From the NCBI GenBank assembly GCA_001940645.1, contig MDVS01000150.1:1-64000 (forward strand): 64,000 nt of DNA. The letters are read 5' to 3'. Shown here piece after piece: positions 27,703-36,822 of the stretch. Under the pieces are notes generated by a model. That model was not told where the DNA came from. It saw only the letters and a list, made by a program, of their open reading frames with translations, and did no database searches. A program made the translations under genes and the position numbers. The DNA is from Candidatus Heimdallarchaeota archaeon LC_3. GTDB taxonomy: Archaea; Asgardarchaeota; Heimdallarchaeia; Hodarchaeales; LC-3. Position 1 is the first letter of the stretch; each line of letters begins with the position of its first letter.

Positions 27703-28022
27703 AGTTATAAATTTATCATATCATTAATTGGTTTTTTAATCAGTAATTTTTCAACGTAAGTTATTTTATATATTGATAATAAATTCTACATGAATATATA
27801 AATATTTTGAAATTCCAAGAAAAGTAATATGTTTATTTTATACCTAAAGAAAGGAAAACTTTGTATTTGAATTAAGTGATTTTTTTACCTATAGTTTCAA
27901 TTTTCGGGTACTTTTACTAGGATTTACGGATTATGAACTAGTCAATTATTAAAAAAAAATGATAAATATTTCAAAAAGTAAAGGATCACCTAAACAAAAT
28001 CATTATGAGTAGTTTTTATCTA
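27703..28022. other. Intergenic AT-rich region
   Basis: About 320 bases between the small GTPase gene and a decayed transporter. No frame, dyad or RNA-like block was seen. It presumably holds the GTPase promoter. Confidence 0.4.
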
Positions 28023-28560
28023 TTAATCCCTTGAAAAAGTTACACTACAATTTGAGCAATTAGAAACACCCAATGAAGACTGTAATCCACATTTATGTCA
28101 AGCACATTATTAGGAATAGATTCTTCTGTAAGAAATATCAAAAAAATTGCTAATAATATGCAAAATGATAATAAAATTGCAGAAAAAACCTAAGGCATTC
28201 CATTACTTCAATAAATATTCGTGGATTCAATAGTAAGTAAAAGATTACCAATTATTGGTCCAAAAAATCTCATTAATGAAGCCATTGACTGATTTAACTT
28301 CATTATTGTCCCTTGATATTCAACAGGTGAATTTTTTGCCAATATTGAAGCTAGTGTCGGTTGAGCAAGTCCATTTCCAACAGCTGATGGATGGACAAAA
28401 CTTCATTTCTTGGAAAGTTTGTGTTGTAATATCAGGATTAAAGGAAGTTTCAAACATGAGAAACACGAGACTTAAAATAAATTATTGTTTGTCCATTAAT
28501 TACCTTAAATTGACTCCAAAAAATAGATAAAAGACTACATTTAATCGGACAATCATCTTG
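28023..28560 (-). pseudogene. Decayed MFS transporter with zinc-ribbon tail
   Basis: The minus strand reads as the C-terminal half of a major facilitator transporter: VGNGLAQPTLASILAKN, EYQGTIMKLNQSMASLM and FFGPIIGNLLLTI (about 28210-28400), then a transmembrane helix (FSAILLSFCILLAIFLIFL) and a short zinc-ribbon-like end CGLQSSLGVSNCSNCSVTF stopping at 28023. In-frame stops (for example at 28208-28210) and frame changes break it. The first ribbon cysteine appears to be replaced by TGA. The N-terminal half is missing. It is clearly dead unless the sequence is wrong. The plus-strand open frame over the same bases is a shadow. Confidence 0.6.
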
Positions 28561-28562
28561 TT

Positions 28563-29369
28563 TTGTTTGAAACTGTGATTAAACTGGAATTCATTGAAGT
28601 AAATGCGAAAAATTATTCATTGAGAATAGAAGAAGCAATAAAAAAATGCCCTGATCTTAAAAAATATGTAGATTCTATCACGAATAAATTTGATCTTGGT
28701 AATTCTGAAGCTTTAATTAACTACAATCAATGTTTATTTCGTGTGTTGGATGGATTAGACATAGAAATCCCTCCTGAACATTTGATTCCTACTGCTGGAT
28801 TGAGACGGTGTATTGTAGATATTTTATATAAAGAAATAAATCCGAGATCTATTATTGAAATTGGAACAGGATCGACGGCTATAATTGCTCAATTATTTGC
28901 ATTAAGAGGTATTACTGCTTATGCTACTGAAATAGATCAAAATTCAGTTGAATCTGCTAATAAAAATATTAAAAACAACTTGAATATGTTTTCCAAATGT
29001 ACAATTTTTAAAAGCGATGGAGGTATTCTCGATTGGCTAATAGAGCAAGAAAAAGGAATTTTTCCTGTTGACTTGGTTTTAAGCCTCCCTCCATATTATT
29101 TACACGGTTCTCCATTAAAATCAATGAATAGGGGTTTTTTAGGAACGAAAAATGAGCTTTTTAGTTATGCAGAAGCTGAAGATTTTTCAATTCAGTTATT
29201 TAACGAATGGATTAACCACAAAGATATCTTACCAAATATTGCAATTTTATGGAAAAGCCAAGATTCATTATTTATGGGATTGGATCGACTAAGATATGAC
29301 TTCAGTGAGTCAAAACTTTATCGAATTACCTCAGGAACTAGGAAAAGGATATTAAGTATTCATAACTAG
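28563..29369 (+). CDS. METTL16/RlmF-like RNA N6-adenine methyltransferase
   Basis: A 268-residue SAM-dependent methyltransferase. The lead-in YNQCLFRVLDGLDIEIPPEH then LIPTAGLRRCIVDIL and the SAM motif IIEIGTGSTAIIAQL with TEIDQNSVESANKNI match the METTL16/RlmF (DUF890) family, which methylates N6 of adenosine in structured RNA (U6 snRNA, or 23S rRNA A1618 in E. coli). The catalytic NPPF appears as SLPPYY (about residues 178-183), a change at the first position. The start is TTG 28563 or GTG 28575, neither with a clear ribosome site. It is flanked by two MFS remnants and close to an SAH-hydrolase-like gene, which would fit methyl-cycle chemistry. Confidence 0.75.
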   Translation: MFETVIKLEFIEVNAKNYSLRIEEAIKKCPDLKKYVDSITNKFDLGNSEALINYNQCLFRVLDGLDIEIPPEHLIPTAGLRRCIVDILYKEINPRSIIEIGTGSTAIIAQLFALRGITAYATEIDQNSVESANKNIKNNLNMFSKCTIFKSDGGILDWLIEQEKGIFPVDLVLSLPPYYLHGSPLKSMNRGFLGTKNELFSYAEAEDFSIQLFNEWINHKDILPNIAILWKSQDSLFMGLDRLRYDFSESKLYRITSGTRKRILSIHN

Positions 29370-29531
29370 TGAAAAAAGATACTAAGTTAAAAGATCGAAA
29401 ACTTAAATGGACAAAGTTTGACAGATTTTAATATCTTAGTAATTTATTAAGACAAGGATTAACGAGCTTAAACGATTTTTTTTTCACCAAATTACATTAT
29501 AATAACAGACAAATCTAACTCTAATTTTTCT

Positions 29532-29750
29532 TTTGAGCTAGGTTTGTTAATTTCAGGAGTAACCCTTCTTACTTTCCTCTCAACGAATATCTTTCTCTTG
29601 GTTTTGGTGACCCAAGTGCTTCTAGGCTATAGTTGGATAAATTTGTTTGTTGGTGCTGTTAAGCAAGTCACAGAAAATAATCCTGATGCACGTGGTACTG
29701 CTGCTGGTTTTTTAACTGCCTCTATTTCAATTACAGGATTGTTAGATCCT
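29532..29750 (+). pseudogene. MFS transporter remnant
   Basis: A plus-strand stretch reading as an inner part of a major facilitator transporter: two helices (LLISGVTLLTFLSTNIFLLV and VLLGYSWINLFVGAV) and the loop NNPDARGTAAGFLTASISIT that resembles the conserved post-helix motif of the C-terminal half. No plausible start or end exists, and the similarity stops where the convergent SAH-hydrolase-like gene begins. It is a different copy from the remnant at 28023, since both cover the same part of the protein. Confidence 0.55.
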
Positions 29751-30851
29751 ATCAAAGTCGAAATAACGATACATATCACTGATGTTTTCATTATTATGTT
29801 CTTTAAATTTTATTAGAAGTTTTTCATCAATGTTTTTTGGAAGAGGATGAATCCCAGAAGAGAGATTATTTGTAACCAAATATCGTAATCCCTCTACATG
29901 ACCTGCAAGTATTGCATCAATATAGTGGTTTTCTGTAGGCGGATTCAAATTAAAATTGAATGGCCGATCTTTAGACATAAAAACCTCCTCAGAAGTATAA
30001 TCTGAACCAAATTCATCAACCGCACCTAAATTAATTAATAATTTACCTAGAAGAGCAGATTTCATAAAATATTTAGTCATCGTTTGGGAAAATCCAGTGC
30101 AAGTCATTACAATATCTGTTTCAATAAGAAAATCACTATTTAATTTTTTGTTATCTGTGATTAAATAGGTTTTAAATCCGAGCTTTTGAGCTTTAGCTAA
30201 TATTTCTGAATTGATATCACAAACATTAATATCACAATATTTCTGAAAGAGTCGTGCAATTCCTCGCCCGATCTTACCAAATCCTATGATAGTTAATTCT
30301 TTTTCCTTAAGAAAAGTCTCTGGTTCACCAAGAAATTGTTTAATTCCGCGTAAAACTGATTTTGGGTTTCCAAAAAATGTTTCTAATAACTTAATTTTTG
30401 AATCATCAACATTAATTATGACTTGTTTAACACCATTTTTTGCATATTCATGGTAACCTGATCGTGTGACTTCTGCTATCCCAAATTTTGGTGGTTTTTT
30501 AGAAAATGTCCCCCCAACATCAATTGCATAATCATAATCTGTCGCTTTATAATAATTTAACCGAACTTCAACCCCAGCTGATCTCAAGATGTCTATTACA
30601 TCATTATTATTGACAGAAGAAGAATTTGTTACTAAAATCTTTCCTCCGCCTATCATTATACATGCTATAAGGGGAATTGTATTAGGTACTAGTACATGGG
30701 ATATTATTATTTGTAAATCCTTGAAAGGAAGATTTTCTTGGTAATCTTTAAGTAATTCACGAAATATTGGCATTTGATCAAGCTGTTCAACTATAAGTTT
30801 ATTTCTTAACAGCTTTTTCATGTTGTAATTAGCAGTCATAAGAGATTTCAA
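29742..30851 (-). CDS. S-adenosylhomocysteine hydrolase-like protein, altered active site
   Basis: A 369-residue relative of SAH hydrolase, shorter than the usual 400-430. The NAD Rossmann motif is intact (TIIGFGKIGRGIARLF), as are AEVTRSGYHEY and DVGG (the canonical DGG region). However, the catalytic TKSKFDN block reads SKIKLLETFFGN, and the NIGHFD histidine is replaced (NLGAVDEFG). By comparison with characterised enzymes the Lys/Asp/Asn and one His of the active site are lost, so classical hydrolysis of SAH is unlikely. It may bind NAD or adenosine-like ligands or do a related reaction. The start is TTG 30851 or the ATG 12 bases in. Confidence 0.72.
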   Translation of the reverse strand: MKSLMTANYNMKKLLRNKLIVEQLDQMPIFRELLKDYQENLPFKDLQIIISHVLVPNTIPLIACIMIGGGKILVTNSSSVNNNDVIDILRSAGVEVRLNYYKATDYDYAIDVGGTFSKKPPKFGIAEVTRSGYHEYAKNGVKQVIINVDDSKIKLLETFFGNPKSVLRGIKQFLGEPETFLKEKELTIIGFGKIGRGIARLFQKYCDINVCDINSEILAKAQKLGFKTYLITDNKKLNSDFLIETDIVMTCTGFSQTMTKYFMKSALLGKLLINLGAVDEFGSDYTSEEVFMSKDRPFNFNLNPPTENHYIDAILAGHVEGLRYLVTNNLSSGIHPLPKNIDEKLLIKFKEHNNENISDMYRYFDFDRI

Positions 30852-30974
30852 GCCAATTTATATGTATAAATAATGTTTTGAAATCCCTCTGAATAGTGAT
30901 AAAATCAATTTATTTTTTTTTCCTTTCGGTAAAAACCATTAAATATTAAAAAAAATTATTATTAGCTCGAATTA

Positions 30975-31454
30975 GTGGCTCTAATGCAATCTAAACGCGT
31001 TTTATGGGAACGAATCATAAAACTATTTGAAAAAGATTATCCATCAGTAACTTCTAAAACAGATATACTTACACTTGCTGTTAATACCTTAGAAAAACTA
31101 CCCCATTTTCATTGGACTGGGATTTATTGGTTAAACAATGATGTATTGGAACTAGATTACTATATCGGAAAACCAACAGATCACGTACATATTAATGTTG
31201 GTCAAGGTGTTTGTGGAACAGCTGTTTCGGAAAATCGTGATATTATTATTGAAGACGTCCTTAAAATAGATAATTATCTAACTTGTTCAAATGAAACCAG
31301 ATCAGAAATAGTTGTTTTAATAAAAAAAAGTGATGGAACAATTTTAGGTCAAATTGATGTTGATTCTGATCAAGTAGGAGCCTTTGATGAAACAGATCGC
31401 TCTAATATGGAAATTATTGCGAATAAAATATCCAATTATATCGAAAACAATTGA
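30975..31454 (+). CDS. GAF-domain protein, free methionine-R-sulfoxide reductase-like
   Basis: A 159-residue single GAF domain. The pattern WTGIYWL, INVGQGVCGTAV, IIIEDV, TCSNETRSEIVVLI and GQIDVDSDQVGAFDETD closely follows fRMsr (YebR/MsrC type), which reduces free methionine-R-sulfoxide. Two of the three E. coli cysteines are present (GVCG and LTCSN); the first is absent, as in some functional relatives. A small sensory GAF is the alternative. The start is GTG 30975 or ATG 30984. It is convergent with a zinc-finger protein two bases away and shares no strand with neighbours. Confidence 0.75.
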   Translation: MALMQSKRVLWERIIKLFEKDYPSVTSKTDILTLAVNTLEKLPHFHWTGIYWLNNDVLELDYYIGKPTDHVHINVGQGVCGTAVSENRDIIIEDVLKIDNYLTCSNETRSEIVVLIKKSDGTILGQIDVDSDQVGAFDETDRSNMEIIANKISNYIENN

Positions 31455-31456
31455 TT

Positions 31457-33007
31457 TTAATTTGTTGAAAAAAAATTATGTGTGAACCCATACAAACTAC
31501 TACCCAGGCAAGTGTATAAGTCATTATCAATAGTAGCATGCTTTTTTTTATTGGATGCAGGATTTTGGAAGTGATTAAACCAAATGTTGTAACAAATATT
31601 ACAAATTATTGCTAGACAGCTTCCACACTGATTTTGATCTTCATTGACATTTCCTAATTTCGTCCTACAGCCTAAACAGAATAATCCTTTAACATTGGAC
31701 TTGATATAAGAATAATTATTTTTATTAATTAGAGGTTTTTTACCATCCTCAATAATATTAATTTTTGATCCAAGTTTTGCTTCTTCAAGAATATTTACTC
31801 GGGATGGTCCTAATGTATCATTTATTTGATATAAAAGATGTAGCCAATGGATTTCCGTTGTGATAGCAATCAATGACTTAAGATAAACTTTTTTTATAGT
31901 TGGTGTAGTTGTATCATCACGTTCAATCCAATCTTTAAACACAACAAACATTTCATGTTTGTAGAGTTCATTTACATGATTCCAGATACGAATAAAAATA
32001 TCAAATGTATTGAAAATTATTACATTGTCAAGAATAATATCTGTTTTATAAGGAACAAAGATTTTTTCATAGAAAACATCCTGAGACATTTCAGAGAAGT
32101 CCTGATGATTCAATATACACAGAACAACATAGGAAATTGTGTGCCAACTGAAAACTTTTTTTAAAGGAGTAAATACTCTAAACAATACACCTAAATCACT
32201 TTCAGCTCTGATAAAAGGACTTGTATGTGATAGGACCATATCTGCCCAAGGTGTGTTTTGTTGTAATATTTGAATATAGGAATTATGAAAAGAAAATCTG
32301 ATATCTCTGTCTGTTTCTTGAATATAATGTCTTAGATATGCTCTTATTGTATGTTCTGGACCAAATTCATTTATGAAAAATCTGGTTGAACTTCCAAATA
32401 TTTTTGTTATCGAATTAATGCTTATTAAATTGTAGTGTTTTCTTGCATCAATAACATTTTTTATTATTTCAAAAATATCCAAATGTCGAGGGTCTATTTC
32501 ACTTAATAATAAAACTGGTCGATTATAATCCCAATCTGAATAACAAAATAATTCTCCTACTAAATACCAATAGATAAATGGGCTAATCACTTCAAAGTCC
32601 CGGTATTGATAATTTAAGCTTTTAATCAATTTAAATAGAACCAGAAGATTAGCGTATTCCAATTGTGTTGAAATCGAAATTATACTCTTTTCAAATTCTT
32701 CGCACAAATTAGGATATTGAACGAGTAATTTCGAAAGAAAATTGGGAAAAGATTCGTTATGATAACTAATTTCAGCATAAGTTTTAAGAAAAGAACCAAA
32801 AATTATTTCATTTATATTATCAAACGGACAATTTACTTTGATAAGCTCTATAAATTCAAAACAATCAATGTAGTTTGATTCAATTGAATTTTCTTCAACA
32901 AATAGGAAAAAATTATTTAAGAAATTTTTTTGAAAATTTTCTTGAATGTTAAGAAAAGAATAGATGTCCTTTAGTAAGGAGTCCAATTCTATTTGATTAG
33001 AAATCAT
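31457..33007 (-). CDS. Helical protein with C-terminal treble-clef-like zinc finger
   Basis: A 516-residue protein. Residues 1-400 are almost entirely helical with no recognised repeats. The C-terminal 80 residues carry a metal-binding pattern: FCLGC, then QCGSC, ICNIC and spaced histidines with a final cysteine, giving C-x2-C-x11-C-x2-C-x4-C-x2-C, reminiscent of RING/B-box-type or treble-clef fingers found in Asgard ubiquitin-like systems. The order does not match the classic RING consensus. It follows the DNA methyltransferase gene by 119 bases on the same strand, so the two may be co-transcribed. Function is unknown. Confidence 0.55.
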   Translation of the reverse strand: MISNQIELDSLLKDIYSFLNIQENFQKNFLNNFFLFVEENSIESNYIDCFEFIELIKVNCPFDNINEIIFGSFLKTYAEISYHNESFPNFLSKLLVQYPNLCEEFEKSIISISTQLEYANLLVLFKLIKSLNYQYRDFEVISPFIYWYLVGELFCYSDWDYNRPVLLLSEIDPRHLDIFEIIKNVIDARKHYNLISINSITKIFGSSTRFFINEFGPEHTIRAYLRHYIQETDRDIRFSFHNSYIQILQQNTPWADMVLSHTSPFIRAESDLGVLFRVFTPLKKVFSWHTISYVVLCILNHQDFSEMSQDVFYEKIFVPYKTDIILDNVIIFNTFDIFIRIWNHVNELYKHEMFVVFKDWIERDDTTTPTIKKVYLKSLIAITTEIHWLHLLYQINDTLGPSRVNILEEAKLGSKINIIEDGKKPLINKNNYSYIKSNVKGLFCLGCRTKLGNVNEDQNQCGSCLAIICNICYNIWFNHFQNPASNKKKHATIDNDLYTCLGSSLYGFTHNFFSTN

Positions 33008-33126
33008 TTTTTTGACACATAATTTGTTGTGAACTAAACTATCTCTAAAGAAACGAAAGTTGTAAAAAAAGGTTTCTTAACTACCGAATTTTCGAAAAAA
33101 TTAATAAGCAGTATCAGAAGATTAGA

Positions 33127-34863
33127 TTAATTTTTCAATAGCAATTCAGTAAATTCAATATAATCCTCTTTTGTAATCTTTTTAATATCAAATTTTGAAT
33201 TTAAACTGCTATAGGTATCCAAAAAATTTTCAAATGAGATGTTATTAAGTAATATTTTAATATCCATTCTCATGAGTATATCTTTTGTGTATGGTCGTTT
33301 GTTATCGAGGAATACTATAGAAGAAAGATAGTTAAAAACTATTTTTGAATTTAATAATCCCCAAACAATGAGTGCATCTGTTTGATGATCAAACGAGAGA
33401 AAATAACATGTATCATCAAGCATAACTGGTTTATTATCTATAGGAGGAATATAAGTAAAGTTTATTTTTTTATTAAATCCTGAAACAGCAATTTTATATC
33501 TCTTAAATGAATAATCTCCTACACCAAAAATTGAAAACTTTGGTTTATTCTTATAAATAATAGATTTTCTTAATTCAAATAAACTCTCAACTCCAATAAG
33601 GTACAACCAACTTTTAGGAAAATATTCTTTAATGTAATTTGTATTTTGACCTATATTTGACTGTGTTACAATCAATTTCTTGCTTGTAGATTTGATCATA
33701 AGTTGATTTAAATGTGAACTTTTTACTAAAGGATAAATTAGGTCTTCTTCAATGTCAACTTTCTTATTCAATCCATTCACATAAGTCTTGGGATGAGTTT
33801 CATCTAATACCAACAGTTTAGTAGCATCGTGTTTAATACCTTGACGCCATACAAATGGTGATATTCCTTCAATAAAACCCACTTTATCATATAATTCTAT
33901 GTTAGAAACAAATTTTTTCCTGATTATACCAAATTCATATAATAATTTATCAGGCCTATAAAAAGAATATACATTACACGTCTTTACTTCAGAAGGACCT
34001 TTTTTAAAAATAAATAATCCTGCACTTATGTTAACCTTGAATTCTTTTGATGTATCAATTAAAAAAGCTTTACAATCTTGTAAACTAACATTATATTTAT
34101 CCATATTGCGGATTAAATTTCTTATTACGGTGTATTTTAGTAAAAATGCAAAAATTGTATTTTCTGGTAATGACTTTATTAAATTAAAAATAATATTCTC
34201 AGAAATGTCGAAATTTGCCTTTCCTGTTATCGCGTCCAGTCCTTTAAGAGCAGTAAGATTTTTCTTGACAGGTATGTTATCTGAATTTAATTTAGATAAT
34301 TCAGCATTAGTCAACCATGGCGGATTACCTAAAGCAATGATTTGATCACTTTTTCTTATATTTTTTCTTTTTAAAAGCTCTTCAAGATCAATTTTAAAAA
34401 TATTTCCTTTAATAAAATGAATTTCAGAATTTTTTTTGTTATTAAGTTGCGAGATTAAAATTTTCTTTTTAAAAGCGTGTTCATAAGAAGGTTGAATATC
34501 AATAGCTATTATTTTTTTTAATGCTGGGAAATATTTCAAGGCTGAAATCACAAAATTTCCCTCTCCACAGGTAGGTTCAATTACTATATCTGGATTAAAA
34601 CCTAAATTAAAAAGAAATTCACATATATGATTAGTTAATGAGTATGGAGTTTGAAAGTCACCAAAATCTCTTCCAGATTGATCATAACTATAAAAAGATT
34701 CCTTTTGGCTAGAAAATTGGTAAACTTCATCAATATTGTTAAAAAAATTACTTATTAATAGTTGTTCATTTATAATTGAATTGATTTTGTAAACAGATTT
34801 ATTTTTTTTTAATGAATCAGTCAATTTATTGATAAAAACAATAAAATTTTGTTCTTTGGACAC
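33127..34863 (-). CDS. Class I N6-adenine DNA methyltransferase with specificity region
   Basis: A 578-residue methyltransferase. The lead-in GDFQTPYSLTNHI (68-80), motif I EPTCGEGNFVIS (96-107) and catalytic motif IV GNPPWL (179-184) match type IIG/IIL-like N6-adenine methylases. The second half (about 300-560) resembles a target-recognition and helical spacer region (SKKLIVTQSN, YFPKSWLYLIGVE). No PD-(D/E)XK nuclease motif is present at the N-terminus, so the protein looks like a modification-only enzyme or part of a defence system whose other parts are not recognised. The zinc-finger protein downstream is the only candidate partner. The start at 34863 has no strong ribosome site. Confidence 0.8.
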   Translation of the reverse strand: MSKEQNFIVFINKLTDSLKKNKSVYKINSIINEQLLISNFFNNIDEVYQFSSQKESFYSYDQSGRDFGDFQTPYSLTNHICEFLFNLGFNPDIVIEPTCGEGNFVISALKYFPALKKIIAIDIQPSYEHAFKKKILISQLNNKKNSEIHFIKGNIFKIDLEELLKRKNIRKSDQIIALGNPPWLTNAELSKLNSDNIPVKKNLTALKGLDAITGKANFDISENIIFNLIKSLPENTIFAFLLKYTVIRNLIRNMDKYNVSLQDCKAFLIDTSKEFKVNISAGLFIFKKGPSEVKTCNVYSFYRPDKLLYEFGIIRKKFVSNIELYDKVGFIEGISPFVWRQGIKHDATKLLVLDETHPKTYVNGLNKKVDIEEDLIYPLVKSSHLNQLMIKSTSKKLIVTQSNIGQNTNYIKEYFPKSWLYLIGVESLFELRKSIIYKNKPKFSIFGVGDYSFKRYKIAVSGFNKKINFTYIPPIDNKPVMLDDTCYFLSFDHQTDALIVWGLLNSKIVFNYLSSIVFLDNKRPYTKDILMRMDIKILLNNISFENFLDTYSSLNSKFDIKKITKEDYIEFTELLLKN

Positions 34864-35270
34864 TATTAAACCAACAAATACATACTATCAATAAGATTCT
34901 AAAAAAAATATTTCTCTAATTTATTTTGAAATTCTAATATAACTGAAATTATAAGTATCTGCTATCCCTAAGATTGAAATTTTCCTTCTTCGATTTGAAC
35001 GTAAATGTTCTATTATAGTGTCTTTAGTTGAAGCCAATCATATGACTATAATCTGTTAAATGCGAATTTAAGTATATTTTGGTAAATATTTAGTTTTTAA
35101 CGAGGTTTATCAAGTTTATGATGAAGTTTTGAACTTTAAATTAATTTCAATTTATTTTTAATTCCAGAAGTTCACTCATAGCTTTAATTTAGAAGATGAA
35201 AAATATGTGCTAACTAATAAAATTTAAACATAAAGATAATAATATTTTCGGGAAAAAAGCTGTTAAAATT
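34864..35270. other. Intergenic AT-rich region
   Basis: A 407-base gap between two genes on the same strand. I see no frame, dyad, repeat or GC-rich RNA-like block. It presumably carries the methyltransferase promoter near its left-facing end. Confidence 0.45.
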
Positions 35271-36028
35271 CTAATTTTTTATAGCTACAATAAAAATTCT
35301 TTTGAACGGAAAAATTGTCTTGCCATCGTATTCTTGGACATAAAATTGTTGAATTTTAGAGGTATATTGTTTTAAAAACTTTGATTTCATGTTTTCGTCT
35401 AATTTTTTTAAAAAAGGTCTCAATGCACTCCCCTTCATCCATTCAACAACAGGATTTTCCCCTTCAAGAAAATGAGAATAAATTGTTTGCCAAATATTTA
35501 CCAGTTTAGATATTGGATTTAAAATTCGATAATAATGAGAAATATCTAACACAGGCATTTCTCTTATTAGAGGAATTAATGATTCAGCCCACGGACCGGT
35601 TTTAGCAGTTTCATAAATATTTTTATGAGTGGGTGCTTCAAAATTATTTGGCATTTGTATAGCTAAAACTCCATTTGGATTCAAATGATTCATAAGTATT
35701 GGAAAAAGTTTTTCATGATTATCTAACCAGTGAAGTGTAGCATTAGAAAAAATTAAGTCGCATTTTTCATCCGGAATCCATTTATCGATGTCTTCTAGGA
35801 CCCACGTTATCTCTTCAGATAAATTTTTAGCTTTCTTTAGCATCTCCTCTGAAGAATCAATTCCAATAACCTTAGTTCGTTAATTAATATTGTCACATTA
35901 CCTGGTCCACATCCAAGGTCATAAATAAGCTTTGGATTTTCTAGAGGAATTTGGCCCAATAAATCTAAAGCTGGTCTTAGTCTTTCATTTTCAAACGAAA
36001 GATACAGTGAAGGATCCCAATTATCCAT
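35271..36028 (-). pseudogene. tam: Trans-aconitate 2-methyltransferase, frameshifted
   Basis: Two consecutive frames join into one Tam-like methyltransferase of about 252 residues, the family length. The first (from ATG 36028) reads MDNWDPSLYLSFENERLRPA and motif I YDLGCGPGNVTILIN. The second continues with KVIGIDSSEEMLKKA, FSNATLHWL and the family C-terminus ending in PFKRIFIVAI. The shift falls near 35870-35882 (minus-strand AACGAACTAAGG). Tam methylates trans-aconitate, a poison of aconitase. The gene is dead unless the shift is a sequencing error. It lies 22 bases after the PNPOx-like gene and was probably co-transcribed with it. Confidence 0.85.
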
Positions 36029-36050
36029 ATCAAATCTTTTCCATATCTCT

Positions 36051-36536
36051 TCATTCTGTTGAATCCTTAAATTTCCATCGTGTTGGGGTTCCAGCATAAT
36101 CATTCATATCCCAACAAAAAGCTTTGGTTTTTTTTACCCGATAAAATGGAGGAGGATGATCTATATTGTATTTTCTCATATAATCCTTTTGTATCACCTT
36201 AATTAAATCTTTATTTTCCTCGATTGCAACCGTCCCTTCTATTATTACTGTCTTGGTCCCACTTTCTGAGTGAATAACAATATGGGGATTTTTAGCTAAA
36301 TTTTTACGATTTTGTGTTTCTAAGCCTCCCCCAAAATAAAAATTATCATTAATCCATGATCCCCAAATCGGAATTGCATGGGGACGTCCATCTGATCTTG
36401 TAGTACTTAACCAATAATTTTTTGCATTCTTCATCTCATTTTGTACAAAATCCCAACTAAGCAATCCATTATCTGATTTTTCAATACCATAATTAGGTAT
36501 ATATGGACGATCACGAGTTTTTTCTTGTTTCTTCAT
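36051..36536 (-). CDS. Pyridoxamine 5'-phosphate oxidase-like flavoprotein
   Basis: A 161-residue split-barrel protein of the PNPOx-like superfamily: NYWLSTTRSDGRPHAIPIWG is the conserved first strand pair that meets FMN or F420, NFYFGGGLETQNRKNLAKNP is the second, and VIIEGTVAIEEN the third. Members reduce small substrates with flavin or deazaflavin, or simply bind cofactor. The C-terminus AFCWDMNDYAGTPTRWKF is as in other archaeal and actinobacterial members, where F420 use is common. It lies directly upstream of the broken tam gene. Substrate is unknown. Confidence 0.82.
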   Translation of the reverse strand: MKKQEKTRDRPYIPNYGIEKSDNGLLSWDFVQNEMKNAKNYWLSTTRSDGRPHAIPIWGSWINDNFYFGGGLETQNRKNLAKNPHIVIHSESGTKTVIIEGTVAIEENKDLIKVIQKDYMRKYNIDHPPPFYRVKKTKAFCWDMNDYAGTPTRWKFKDSTE

Positions 36537-36630
36537 AAAACTTGTTGGTTTATTATAGTTTTAAATATATTTTTCATAAACTTCATGGAGTTAATGAAGT
36601 AATTTCACTATTTAGAGAAAGTAGGATACA

Positions 36631-36822
36631 ATGAAAATAAAAATAGTCATATAACCACTTATTCACAACCAAAAAGGAGAAGTAAAATTTACTTATGAAT
36701 TTTCAAAAGAAATAATGAATTATTATTGGAGTAAAATAAAAAACCATTGTTTAAAGGAAGAGGATTATTATCAAAATAATTCAAAAAAATCTGCGAAATA
36801 TATCTTAGCAAATAAATCCTAG
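36631..36822 (+). pseudogene. Possible short gene with an early in-frame stop
   Basis: An ATG at 36631 (GTAGGAT upstream) opens 63 codons ending at the TAG at 36820, interrupted only by TAA at 36652 (codon 8). Downstream the frame reads KGEVKFTYEFSKEIMNYYW and then DYYQNNSKKSAKYILANKS, with protein-like composition. No family is recognised. It may be a remnant or a coincidence in AT-rich DNA. Confidence 0.25.

Noticed and set aside
28255..28530. 91-residue plus-strand frame
   Set aside because: The minus strand here reads as MFS transporter sequence, so the plus frame is a shadow without domain pattern or ribosome site.
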